Shown one piece after another: positions 23,463-33,140 of a stretch of 64,000 bases of DNA. This DNA comes from Dryococelus australis. Taxonomy: Eukaryota > Arthropoda > Insecta > Phasmatodea > Phasmatidae. Every line of letters starts with the position of its first letter. The first letter of the stretch is position 1. The position numbers and the translations under genes were made by a program. Under the pieces are notes generated by a model. That model was not told where the DNA came from. It did not search any database and saw only the letters and a program-made list of their open reading frames with translations. Location: assembly GCA_029891345.1 (NCBI GenBank), contig CM057002.1, positions 18,676,295-18,740,294 of the forward strand, written 5' to 3'.

Positions 23463-26400
23463 TACGATCGCAGCTGAAATCCCCATTGATACACACAGCG
23501 TAACGAGGAGAGAGTACCGCGCTTAGCGGCGTCGGCGCACTTGATGTGCATGGCAGTGCCGCCCTTATCGCTCACTTAAAATAGCGAAAAATTAAAAATA
23601 ATCGTTTTGGAATGTAAATATAAAGGTTGCGTTAAAACAGGGCAGAATGGAAATTGGCTCCTGTTTGGCTGGCATCCACTACCTTATGAATTACAATTAC
23701 CATGTAAACAAATGATAGCTACGAAATGGGCCCCCATGTGACAGGCCATGTAAACTTCCATATGGATGTAGTAAATGTTTTTTTGAATATATAATGCGTT
23801 TTGGAGTGTCAGGGAAATTACGTATGTGCTAAACTTAATTATATTTTGTTATATAATGTATGAACTCTTGTGGTTGCCGTAATGACGGAGCCCATTTGGT
23901 ACTGTGCGTGGACGTTGAAATGATGAGTACATCTTCCGCCGCCTTCTCTTTCTGTCTTTATTCTCTCTTTTTTGTTCTCTCTTCCTTACAGACTGAGGCG
24001 AACATCGTAAACTAATGATTCTTTTTTTTTTGCATCATTTTCATTTTATTTTTTGTCTAAGGTCGAGAAGCGATACGGGCGACACTAACACTCACGCCTA
24101 GTGTCTCATCGCTCCTACGCACAGGGCGTGTAGTGTTTCCGTGGTGACGCTGTACTGTGGAAATTAGATTTGTAGCAGTCGGGTTTTATTACACGCGATG
24201 AAAGCCCACATATTAAGCTACGCCCGTACATTTGGACTTTTCTCTTGCTGCTTAAGGAAACTGCATACACAAGCTTTAAAAAAAATGCTATATTTGACCA
24301 TTTTCACGAATTTTTGCTCCAAGAAATTGGGGCCTAGATAACTGGTTTTTTTTTCCTCCCCCCCCCCCTCCCCCAATAGTAAGTCGTATTTGTAGAACAT
24401 TTATTTACCGAGATACGCGTATTCGCGTAAACAACTATTTCACAGAAAATGCGGGGACCCCATCCCACTCTTAAGCAGATTGTCTAAGAGGCCGCATGTT
24501 TGACTTTTAACATTTAAACACACGCTGAAGTAAAGCTTTTTGGTGTGTGTGTGTGTGTGTGTTTTATCTCGTGTGGGTTGCTCTGACCAGAAGATAAGTA
24601 ATTTGGCAACGTTGCAGTAATTTCCAATCAAGAGCGATAAAAGTTAGAGCTTTACAAATACGTTCGCTGTGCCTAATGTATCAAATTGAGACGTCACCTC
24701 CAAAATGCCTGCCTGAAATGGTATTGCAGTGTTAATATTTAATAGCATAATTATCGCATTTGGATAATAGAAACAAATATTTACAGTTGCCTGTGATTTG
24801 AGATATTTACTTGTGAATAGTGCACGCAGTTATTTATTCGAGATTAAGTAATGTACGCATTTGCATGTGAGCTGGGGAGGTTAACGCCAGCAAGACAATG
24901 ACAGCAATTGTTTTATTAAGTAAATTCGTAGTTTTTGTAAGGTTTCGTTTATTGCAAAAATCTTAATAAATTGTTTTCGAATTTATAATATTGCAATGTG
25001 ACTGACCATTTTGTCAACGAAGCCTGTTAAATGTTTCCATGTTTCACAGGGACGATTACAAAATAGTTTTATTTACTATCTCCCTAAAAAAAATTCAATT
25101 AAAATCGTTTTATGAAGTTATGATTTTTGTTACAAAAACTGTTTCAAATAGTTTTCGTTAGTACAAATAAAACGAGTAAAGAACGATATCATACTCTTAT
25201 TTTTCTTTGTTGTCGGCTTTAATTCCAATAATTTGCATGGGAAAATGCCTGCAATAGAGCATAAACATCATTACACTTTTGTTGTGTAGGTATTTAGGAG
25301 ATTTAGCGCGCTTCTCCTGCTCAGTAAATTTTGGCCCTAAATTCCCCGAATATTTAGGGGCTAAACTGTCACGTGATCGGCTTAGTTGCGTAAATAATGG
25401 TCTCGCAGCGGTTTCGGGCACTGCTTAGACTTTGTCCGTTCTGTATAGTTGTGGCACTATCAGTTCTGTATAGTTGTGGCACTATCAGTTCTGTATAGTT
25501 GTGGCACTATCAGTTCTGTATAGTTGTGGCACTATCAGTTCTGTATAGTTGTGGCACTATCAGTTCTGAACACAGGAAGGGCAGTGTTGCTGTTTTGAGG
25601 AATAAAATGTGTTTATCCTTAGAAAAAACATTGATGGAGATCCGCGATTTCAAATAAACAGCATCAACGTCTCGGTATTATCATGTTGCTTTAAAAGCTC
25701 GCGAATCTTTGAGAATGTTGCGCTTCTAATCAAGTTGATGTATAGGCTATATATGTGATCTTTGTACTATTAATCAAGAACGAAAGTTTGCCGCGTCTAA
25801 CACTTTACGCAAAAACATAGGGAGGGGGTGCGGGTCGTGCCTAGGGGGGATCGATAATACCCCACGGGGAAGGGGGTGAGCTATGGTTGCCAATCCTCCC
25901 CCCCCCCCTTTTAACTAATGTTATAACTGTGAATGTGTTAGCTATATGTCAATTGTAGCCCGGCCTTAAGTCTTACGCAGACTCTGAAGGTGCGAGCGTT
26001 TCCATACAACACTACAATAGCTACTATGTCGTATTTATTATCTGCCTCACGGACCGTGGATTCCGCGGGTCCGCCCCCTGGTTTAATATAAAACACTGTT
26101 TTAAAGTTTTTTTGAATACCGAAATACCTAAAACAGTGCTGAATAGCTTGAAAGTTAAATTTCTTAACTTTTAACCCATCTTGTTGATATGTGAAATATG
26201 TTTAATTTGAAATGTCAATTAGTACCTACACTAAAATTAAAATATATTCTTGATCTAAATAATTTTTAACTTTATACACTATTTACGCCTACATTTATTC
26301 AGCCTAAAATATTAATTAATTAATGCTCTAAGTTGATGATAATGTTACCTCCAAAAGTTATTTTTCTAAGGTTACCTAAGAAAACCCTATGAAAGACTTA

Positions 26401-27408
26401 TTTTCTTTGAATTATTTCTGTAAACAATCGATCATCATCTTACTTTACAGTTATTATTTGAAGGAATAGTTTTTTATGACTGAGATAACTTTATCAATAA
26501 TTTTCGCCCTTCTTGGCTACATCGACACACACATTTTATTGTCATTTTCCGTGTGTGTTCTATGAAAGCAAATATCAGATATTTTCACACTTCACATACC
26601 TGTATGCACTTTAACACTAGAATTACAGGCATTTGGTGTCCTATATCTGTAATTACTAAGGGGGGGGGGGTGAGGATATTTTGACCCTATCATTATTTTA
26701 AATACATTTTTGTAACATAATTTTATAGTTAACATATAATTAGAGCAAATCCATGCAATAAGATTTAGAATAATGTTTCAAAACAAAATTAATACTGCAA
26801 AACATAAGATAACTTTCCTTGTTTTCTCAAAAGTCGTATATTATGTAATAACTAGGTACTTAAAAAATTGGCACAAAACATAATTTGTTAGTTTTATATC
26901 ATAATATGTTTAATGTTATAGCTAAGTCAAATATCTCGCAGAAATCACTTCAGGCCAAGTAATCCCTGCGTTGAAAACAGTCAACGCATGCGACTTGCTG
27001 CTTCCTTGTATACACGTTCTACGTGCAACATTGGAAACGAGTAGATACTGTTTTGTTTCCGCTGCATCTGCCTATTTGGCATTTATGGCATTTTGTTACA
27101 GAACTGGACTCGGGCTCATTAGCGCTTTGTGGTACAATGTAACAGTTTTTCGTGACTTACAATCTTCTTCTCGAAGTTCTTCATATACCTTGAGAATGGC
27201 TAGCACTCTTGCCAGTCACTTGCGTATACAATGTCGGTAGTATAAAAATAAGCATTCCAGGAGGGGCTTGGTGCTGAGGACTCTAAGACTACCTGACCGC
27301 AATCTTTGCTGACGTCACGCGGGAACAATTTCCATTTTTCCTCGAAGACAAATCTCCCCCCCCCTTTTTTTTTTCCATTCTCGCGGTGTCCATCTTGGAT
27401 CCCAACCT
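23463..27408. other. AT-rich non-coding stretch
   Basis: No supportable gene. It contains TG repeats near 24,543-24,561, C-runs near 24,358 and 25,900, a G-run near 26,660 and a 25-bp tandem repeat listed separately. An 89-codon frame at 26,971-27,240 has no family motif. Confidence 0.5.
25439..25568. repeat. 25-bp tandem repeat, five units
   Basis: The unit TTCTGTATAGTTGTGGCACT-ATCAG repeats five times without a visible difference, plus a partial unit. Uniform units point to recent expansion. Confidence 0.95.
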
Positions 27409-27434
27409 CCTTCCATGACCGTACTTACAAGCAG

Positions 27435-27880
27435 TCATTCTCGTGTACTGATCCTGTAATTACTGGTAGACATACACTGCACTTGCACCTTCATTTGCTC
27501 GTACTTACACCGTGGCCCCCCACCACTGGGGTCAAGGGCCCAAGACCGCAGTAGTAGCGTGTTCATGCATTGACATGACCTGCCTCGTCTGCACTCGACA
27601 TACTTGTGGTTCGTCGTGTACCGAGACTTCAGTGTGTGTAATGAGGGGCACTCATACTCTGTTTGTACATCGCATACCTTCGTGCTGCAATGAATACTGA
27701 GCCACCGCTTCTGATCAGATTCAGCGACAAAGATGATGCCATCCTCCTCCAACATAGAGGCGAGTACGTCACGTATTTTATTATATTTAACATTACCTTC
27801 GCTCCAATTAAGACCATATCTCTGTGTTTGTTATCCTGTTTACTGATGTCGAAAATGAGCAGAGGGACTGTGTTCATGAA
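27435..27880 (-). pseudogene. Fused fragment: capsid-like motif plus conserved Polinton-associated protein
   Basis: Reading leftward, the sequence begins with a capsid-like segment NTVPLLIFDISKQDN (about 27,875-27,826). It then joins, after a deletion and frame change, to the back half of the unknown protein seen at 57.7-58.15 kb: MLEEDGIIFVA, then CPSLHTLKSRYTTNHKYVEC and a Cys-rich end (CRRGRSCQC). In copy B these two segments belong to neighbouring genes about 300 bases apart, so this is a deletion fusion. It is a relic with frameshifts. The Cys/His-rich end may have bound zinc, but that is inference. Confidence 0.65.
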
Positions 27881-27902
27881 TTTAGCGGGTCCCTAACAGA
27901 TT

Positions 27903-28044
27903 ACAGTGGGGTGTTGTTGAATGTCGGATTGAATTGACAACCTCTGCTAATTTTCCAGCGAACCCTCAGGCGTACACCTTAATAATTCACGATTGGCTTG
28001 TGACGTACAATGTCAACGAACATGTAGTACAAATATTGGCGTAG
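27903..28044 (+). pseudogene. Tail of capsid-like protein (copy C)
   Basis: One open frame reads VVECRIELTTSANFPANPQA, then YTLIIHDW, ending in TAG at 28,042-28,044. Copy B has the homologous VVDCCIELSSLANFVANTQA at 57,515-57,575. The pattern (a FDxSKQ motif, then VDxxIEL, then NxPANTQAxxLIIHD) is the carboxyl end of a protein common in arthropod endogenous Polinton/adintovirus-like elements. I believe that protein to be the capsid-type structural protein, but this is from memory. The upstream half lies inverted on the minus strand (27,826-27,875), so the gene is split by the inversion breakpoint. Confidence 0.6.
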
Positions 28045-28078
28045 AAGGTACCTATAGTCCATTCACCACCCGACCATC

Positions 28079-28560
28079 TTAGCGAATGTCCAGGGCTGTA
28101 TGTCCCAGTGTGGTTACCTAATTAGACGTATCTGCATAGCATATGAGGACGGTGGAACAGCTACGTGTTCTTTCCTGCCGCACTTTCTTTGGCACATGCT
28201 CGGCGAGAAAAGTATGGCAACAGATATTTGGCTGGAGAAACCTCGCCATGGTCTTAATTGGAGCGATGGTAATGTTGAATATGATCAAATACGTCACGTA
28301 CTCGCCTCTATGTTGGAGGAGGATGGCATCATCTTTGTCGCTGGACCTGATTCATTACAGCACGAAGGTATGCGAAGTACAAACAGAGTATGAGTGCCCC
28401 TCATTACACACACTGAAGCCTCGGTACACGACGAACCAAAAGTGTGTCGAGTGCAGACGAGGCAGGTCATGTCAATGCATGAACACGCTACTACTGCGGT
28501 CTTGGGCCCTTGACCCCAGTGGTGGGGGGGGGGGGGGCACGGTGTAATTACGAGCAATGA
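28079..28560 (+). pseudogene. Conserved Polinton-associated protein of unknown function (copy C)
   Basis: It starts NVQGCMSQCGYLIRRICIA (about 28,087) and goes on with FLPHFLWHMLGEKSM, the signature HGLNWSDGNVEYDQI, VLASMLEEDGIIFVAG, and after a frameshift near 28,350 CPSLHTLKPRYTTNQKCVEC and LLLRSWALD. The nearest relative in the window is at 57,679-58,150. The family is about 160 residues, with an aromatic/acidic N-terminal half and a Cys/His-rich C-terminal third. I recognise the HGLxWxDGxVxY pattern from arthropod proteins of unknown function. An RNase H-like or nuclease role is only a guess. Confidence 0.65.
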
Positions 28561-28819
28561 AGGTGCAAGTGCAGTGTATGTCTACCAGTAATTACAGGAT
28601 CAGTACACGAGAACGTCTGCTTGTAAGTACGGTCATGGAAGGCTGGAGACGGAGTATGACCTCCCTTAAGTACATACATTGAATGTTCGGTGCGCAGGCC
28701 GAAGAAAAGCACATGACTGCCCCAGAGCATTGCAGGGTGGGAGACAGTATGATCGTCTGTAGTTACCCGCTGGACTAAGATGTACACACTATAAGGCCTT
28801 GAAGAGCCGCAGTGCTGGC

Positions 28820-28827
28820 TATAAATA
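28820..28827 (+). promoter_or_regulatory. TATA box ahead of small Polinton ORF
   Basis: TATAAATA lies 53 bases before the ATG at 28,873. Other ORFs of this element have the same kind of TATA-led promoter. Confidence 0.4.
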
Positions 28828-28872
28828 CAGATCGGGCGAATAGGGCCGAACACTACCGGGCACACTAGCAGA

Positions 28873-29166
28873 ATGGATGGGTTACCCATCAAATTGAATG
28901 GCAGTGCTCAGTACCAGGTACTCGCGGACATCACTATCAGCAAGCGCTACATGGCAGAGGATTTCCGGCGAGCTGAGACATTATACTAGGAATATGTTAC
29001 GTGCCTGCTGGATGGTTAATTCCGGGTGCGGCTGCAGTCTCGGTACATGCAGCTAATCACCGACACAGGCATGGCGATGTTGATCAAGGCTACAGTGCAT
29101 GTCGTTTACGCCGGAATTAAGCTAATAGGGAATGACAAGACAATGCACAGTCTCGAGTTTTCTTAG
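28873..29166 (+). pseudogene. Small unknown Polinton-like ORF, two in-frame stops
   Basis: An uninterrupted-frame reading of 97 codons runs from ATG to TAG at 29,164-29,166. It begins MDGLPIKLNGSAQYQVLADI, and only two internal stops (TAG after ETLY and TAA after LLDG) break it. No frameshift is needed, so this is the best-preserved small gene of copy C. It lies between the conserved unknown protein and the two IGYR/VGYR paralogues. The C-terminal half is hydrophobic (MAMLIKATVHVVYAGIKLIG). I know no family for it and see no counterpart in copies A or B. Confidence 0.5.
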
Positions 29167-29168
29167 AT

Positions 29169-29528
29169 GTGCGTAGCACAGCACCGCCTGCTCTCTCCAC
29201 GTATACTGCTTTTAGCCCACAGATAGCACAGCATTGCCGGCTCGTGTATATAGCATTTAACACATTGGACGTGCGCAAGTACGATTACATCACGATCGGC
29301 TATCGCTGTGTACACTTCAAACCTCTTGGATGGCTGGAACAAGTAGAATGTTGTAACATGCTCGAACACTGGGCGAGTCAAAATGAAGGGGAATGCCTAT
29401 CCCTCTGTCCGACACCATGCAGTATTGTGGCATGTCCAGTATACTATCTGAGGCCCAACTCAGAACTGCCATGTACCACAGCTGCCCTGTTGGAACGTGC
29501 AAACAAAGATAATGTATGCCAGGTATGA
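29169..29528 (+). pseudogene. Unknown Polinton-like ORF, paralogue 1 of the VGYR family
   Basis: This frame of 119 codons contains YDYITIGYRCVHFKPLGWLE followed by QVECCNMLEHW. It is a diverged relative of the YVGYR..FKPELGYEQVQVC block found just downstream (29,766 onward) and at 51.2 and 58.6 kb. The tail VYYLRPNSELPCT matches VIHLRPSSQLPT of copy B. The N-terminal part is not aligned to anything, so the start is uncertain. Tandem presence with paralogue 2 shows a local duplication. Function unknown. Confidence 0.5.
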
Positions 29529-29765
29529 CGACTGCGGACAATTGCAAAAGAGTTGTACCATCCTGTCGGAAGTCTAATTACTCGCTGGACCAAGACTTGC
29601 ACGGGCGAACGGCATAAGACTGTCATGAAGTGTGGTGCAGTTACATGGAAGACGATGTGTTCTCCACTCATCTGAGAGGTGTTTTTGCTGCAAAGTACGT
29701 ATAGGAGCACTGAGTGTTAACAGCGCACCTGCAGTCATTGACAATGAAGCATTCAGGAGACAACT

Positions 29766-30180
29766 ATGAGCTTCGACAAATGTGACTGAGCGCAGTTCTG
29801 GCCGGAAGATGCGAACCTTTATGAGTGCTACTATGTGGGCTACCGACGAGTAGTGTTTAAACCAGAGCTCGGGTATGAGCAAGTACAAGTATGTGAGGGT
29901 GAAAATCATATGTGGGGCTACCAAGATGTCTGGGATGAGTTCCACAGCAAGTTGCGGCCATGCAGCAAGTACGACAGATGTACCATCGTCCATCTCCAGC
30001 CCAACAGACAGCTGCCTACAAATGGACACATTCCCAAAGTACCTGCAGACTTCGAAGACATTACTGAACATTAGTGTGAGAACATATAAGTGTGCTTTGC
30101 TCTGCACGGTGAAGACAGCGGTAAGATCTGGTGGTCCGAGGAGTCCACTAGTCATATACATACCACTACAATGGAGGACA
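29766..30180 (+). pseudogene. Unknown Polinton-like ORF, paralogue 2 of the VGYR family
   Basis: It starts at ATGAGCTTCGA (MSFD), the same start as the copy A gene at 51,385, has an in-frame TGA after seven codons, then reads YYVGYRRVVFKPELGYEQVQ, VCEGENHMWGYQDVWDEFHS, VHLQPNRQLPTNGHIPKVPA and DFEDITEH, ending at 30,074. After a frame change the tail GEDSGKIWWSEESTSHIH matches EEDSGKILRWSEECTGHIH of copy B, so the intact gene would run to about 30,180. An AATAAA at 30,230-30,235 follows. The family is about 140-150 residues, rich in aromatic and charged residues, with no signal peptide visible. I do not recognise the fold. Confidence 0.6.
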
Positions 30181-30229
30181 GTAATTGGCTTCTGCCCTAC
30201 TTGGCCAGTGTTTGCTGCATATATAAGTG

Positions 30230-30235
30230 AATAAA
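30230..30235 (+). terminator. Poly(A) signal AATAAA
   Basis: It lies about 50 bases after the inferred end of the VGYR paralogue 2, in a suitable place for 3'-end formation. Confidence 0.35.
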
Positions 30236-30351
30236 ATTGTAACTAGTTCAATTGGACAGCGGTTTGTGTCCTTGTTGCACGCCTCCTGCTGCTATCATCC
30301 AAACTTCTGAAGTAGTGGTGGTGGCGGCTGTGAAGTCGCATGTGAGAGAAC

Positions 30352-30388
30352 TATATAAGATCCGTGTGTCCCTCCCGCCACCATCAGC
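30352..30388 (+). promoter_or_regulatory. Core promoter of the P/T-rich Polinton ORF (copy C)
   Basis: TATATAAG at 30,352 is followed 34 bases on by CCATCAGCAATCCA (initiator-like TCAGC), then the ATG at 30,397. Copy A has TATAAAAG, 34 bases, CCATCAGTAATCCA. Copy B has TATAAAAT, 31 bases, TATCAGCAG. Confidence 0.6.
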
Positions 30389-30396
30389 AATCCAAA

Positions 30397-30610
30397 ATGA
30401 GTCTACTGTACACATCAGAGGCTAGGTATGTCAGTGTGACACTGAGCGCTGGCAACATTGTCTAAAATATCAGGGACTTGGATGATGATGGCAAGCAGAC
30501 TTGCACCGAGACCTCCGACGGGGCTGAGCATTGGTTGTTGGCTCATATACCGGTCATTCAGTGGCATATTCTCCATGAATGCATTGCATGCAGTGCATGC
30601 TTTAATAGAA
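30397..30610 (+). pseudogene. N-terminal fragment of the P/T-rich Polinton ORF (copy C)
   Basis: ATG at 30,397 (MSLLYTSEARYVSVTLSAGN) lies 10 bases after the initiator of the conserved promoter. The frame then reaches a stop (NIV*). It continues as DLDDDGKQTCTETSDGAEHW and LLAHIPVIQW, matching the frameshifted copy B stretch TETCDGASHWLLAHQPQIYE at about 59,230-59,290. The proline/threonine-rich remainder seen in copies A and B is absent, so the gene is truncated near 30,610. Function unknown. Confidence 0.5.
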
Positions 30611-30620
30611 TTCAAATGCG

Positions 30621-31719
30621 AACATATTTCCTAACCATATTCTTCCCGTTTTTCTTTGGAATAAAAATAAATTTTCATCGGCACTTGGGACTGGGATGCA
30701 CCCCTCTCTTTTCCTAATAGTTACACGAAACGTTGGGCCAAGGTGCTGAGGGGTGGCACACGTGGTGCGTGTTTCGATAATCGAACGTAATAGTTTCGTA
30801 AAACATTGAGGCATAGCACTGTGGTATTCTCAACACTCGTTCAGCTGGTGTAATATCACAGCAAGCTCGCGTGGGATGTGGGCGAATGCATGCACTAGGA
30901 GACATTGTATTCAGCGTGCTAGCGAATGGGTTTATATATCGTTATTCAATTTTTAGTGAGTGATGGGTTGTGTGTTCTACTGTTACATTTGTATTCGTAT
31001 TTTAAATAGTTTTTCACAATATGAATGATGACTGTAAAGGTGAGATTTGTGATAAGTATATTAAATAAATATTTCCTGTTATGCACATTTAGTGAGAAGT
31101 TAGAACTGGTTAATAGCGGGAGACCTATGCCTGCTCTCAACAATTTTAAAATGGAGAACTAAGTTAGAAACTTTGTAAAAACATTTAATCCGAACCTTTA
31201 CAAAAATAAACTGTTTGGTTGTGCTGCAAAACTTTTTGTAAACTCTTCTGTTGGCCATGTCTGTTGTTTGAATGATTACTTATAAAACAAATGGTAAATG
31301 GTACAATGGAGATAAATCTTGAAAACTTAAGATTTAAAAAGAATGATGTTTTGTAAACTTTCAGATGTAATTTTACTTCATAATTGCATGTTTAGACGGG
31401 CAATTATTAACATTTTTAATAGACTTCAAATCATTCTTGTTAACAAGCATATAACTTTGCCTTTGCCCTGAGTCAAGTGACTTAACCAGCGAATTTATTG
31501 TTTTGTGACTTTTGTGTGCTTAAATTAATTTTAAACTTTTCAACTTTAAATTAAAAATAATTTGATTTGACCAGTGAATCTCGCTATTTGAGTAATGGAT
31601 TAAGAGTGTGAGGGAACGGGTACTAAAGCACTTAGACATTTCCAGCAACATTTTATTTATGTTTCGGTATTGTTAAAATTTATTTCCTCTGTGCACAGCA
31701 AAGTGCCAAAGTAAGTTTC
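30621..31719. other. Non-coding stretch
   Basis: No recognisable gene, turning AT-rich after about 30,950. The minus-strand frames here carry no motif. Confidence 0.45.
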
Positions 31720-31724
31720 ATGTT

Positions 31725-32058
31725 GCATGCCTTGCCAACATTTCCAGGATACGCTGCTGCGGTCAGGTATTAGCCAAGCCAGCAGCAGCTGGAATGTACG
31801 CCACCAGGGCGGTGCGTTGTACACCACATGCATCTCCACACATCACTCCCATGCAGCGGTGACAAGGTGGTGGCATATGCGCTCCTCTACTATGCATTCC
31901 ATCAGGCTGTTGCTGCTGCTGCCCCGGCTGGGCCGATGCTGACCATCGACGAGGGCGCTTCGGCGTTCATGAGCATCGCCTAGGGCTACCCGACCTGGGT
32001 CGTCGGCGCCACTCCGAGCACCCAGCTGCTGGCCATCTTGCTGTTGGAGAAGGATACA
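31725..32058 (+). pseudogene. GC-rich coding-like remnant, unknown
   Basis: This patch is sharply richer in GC than its neighbours. One plus-strand frame (about 31,860-32,058) reads DKVVAYALLYYAFHQAVAAA, then LTIDEGASAFMSIA, a stop, and YPTWVVGATPSTQLLAILLL. It is mostly hydrophobic and alanine-rich, with a composition like a real protein. I do not recognise it. It abuts a LINE reverse-transcriptase fragment, but the base composition differs so much that it probably has another origin. Confidence 0.35.
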
Positions 32059-32392
32059 AGCTAATAATTGGCTTCAAGCCATAAATCTAAATTTAGCAAT
32101 AGAAAAGATCAAGCTGATACTACTAAAAGGTAATTAAAATTAAATCTTAATCAAAATTTAGCAATAGATAAGACTAAGCTGACACTCTTACAAGGTAATT
32201 TAATTAAAACCATTTGCCATTAATAAAATAATAAAACAATTTTAATGACAGATCAACACCTATCTAGGAATAATTTTAGACACCAAACTCACATTCTTAC
32301 CACATTTTAAATGTATTACATCTAAAGTAATTGATATAATTTTCGCAATTAAAAATTATCCGGAATAGAATGGGGGCTTAAAAGAATGAATT

Positions 32393-32393
<1 letters not shown>

Positions 32394-32452
<59 letters not shown>
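32394..32452. repeat. 59-base T-run
   Basis: An unbroken T homopolymer interrupts the LINE remnant. It could be the reverse-complemented poly(A) tail of an inserted, otherwise lost retroelement, or an expanded homopolymer. Assembly length is unreliable for such runs. Confidence 0.9.
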
Positions 32453-32692
32453 CTGTGAAACACTATATTTACCAATCACTTTATTCATCATGTGTCTGGG
32501 AGAAAATATTCAATAGTGTATATTTTGTAAGAACATTAAGTGCAAGCCAGTGAAAAATTTTAATATTTTGCACAAATCAATACAGTACCATTAAAGTACC
32601 ATTAAAGAATTACTTATAGAAATAACTGCAAAAATTTGGATAAATGTTTATAAATTAAAGAAAGAAACATAATCTAGTTTGGAATAATGCAC

Positions 32693-32712
32693 TATATATA
32701 TATATATATATA
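32693..32712. repeat. (TA)n microsatellite
   Basis: About ten TA units inside the LINE remnant. Confidence 0.85.
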
Positions 32713-33140
32713 ATGGAAAGACAGTGAACACAAGAAAACTAAAAAATATTTTTGAAAAAAATACATATACATCAATGGCAGGAACAATTTTTAGCATCAA
32801 CTAGTGGATTATATTTAAAAGATAAATAAATATATGACCTGGTTACTTAGTATGATTTGGAAGAACCAATTTAAAATTAACAGAAACAATTACAGAACAC
32901 GCACAAATTATTATATGTACAAAATTAATGTTAGGGATAGTAATAAATGTCAATGCAATGATATACAAAATGTGTCCTCTATTTGAACACGAGAGAAATT
33001 TACTAAAATACCGGTTACAAATTTTAGGAGACGATTGGCCATATTAGACTTTATAAACACATATCATTCACCATTTCACAAACTTTCACAGATTACATAT
33101 AATTTTTCAAGAAATAATTAAATTTTTAAATAATGAAACA

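Larger units (their letters stand above)
27409..28642. repeat. Large inverted duplication in Polinton-like copy C
   Basis: The left arm, 27,409-27,818, is the reverse complement of the right arm, 28,247-28,642, at high but imperfect identity by eye. Anchors are CCTTCCATGACC against GGTCATGGAAGG at the outer ends and AAGACCAT against ATGGTCTT at the inner ends. Both arms encode the second half of the same conserved Polinton-associated protein. The left arm has a 6-base C-tract where the right arm has 13 Gs. The spacer holds the split capsid-like gene tail. Confidence 0.85.
32058..33140 (+). pseudogene. R1-like LINE reverse transcriptase, C-terminal fragment
   Basis: The RT thumb-side signature YLGIILDTKLTFLPHF is at 32,261-32,308, followed by ITSKVIDIIFAIKN and a stop at NGGLKR, typical of R1/LOA-type LINE reverse transcriptases. 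A KTK-like LAIEKIKLILLKGN precedes it. After a 59-base T-run (32,394-32,452) the C-terminal region resumes: a relic of the nucleic-acid-binding Cys knuckle (KCQCNDIQNVSSI) near 32,950-32,985 and FEHERNLLKYR. The catalytic FADD part, endonuclease and ORF1 are missing. Many stops and frameshifts are present. Confidence 0.7.

Noticed and set aside
25439..25568. Evenly spaced repeats that could suggest a CRISPR array
   Set aside because: The units are directly adjacent with no spacers, in eukaryotic DNA.
26971..27240. 89-codon plus-strand frame
   Set aside because: No recognisable motif, no neighbouring gene context; AT-rich surroundings give such frames by chance.
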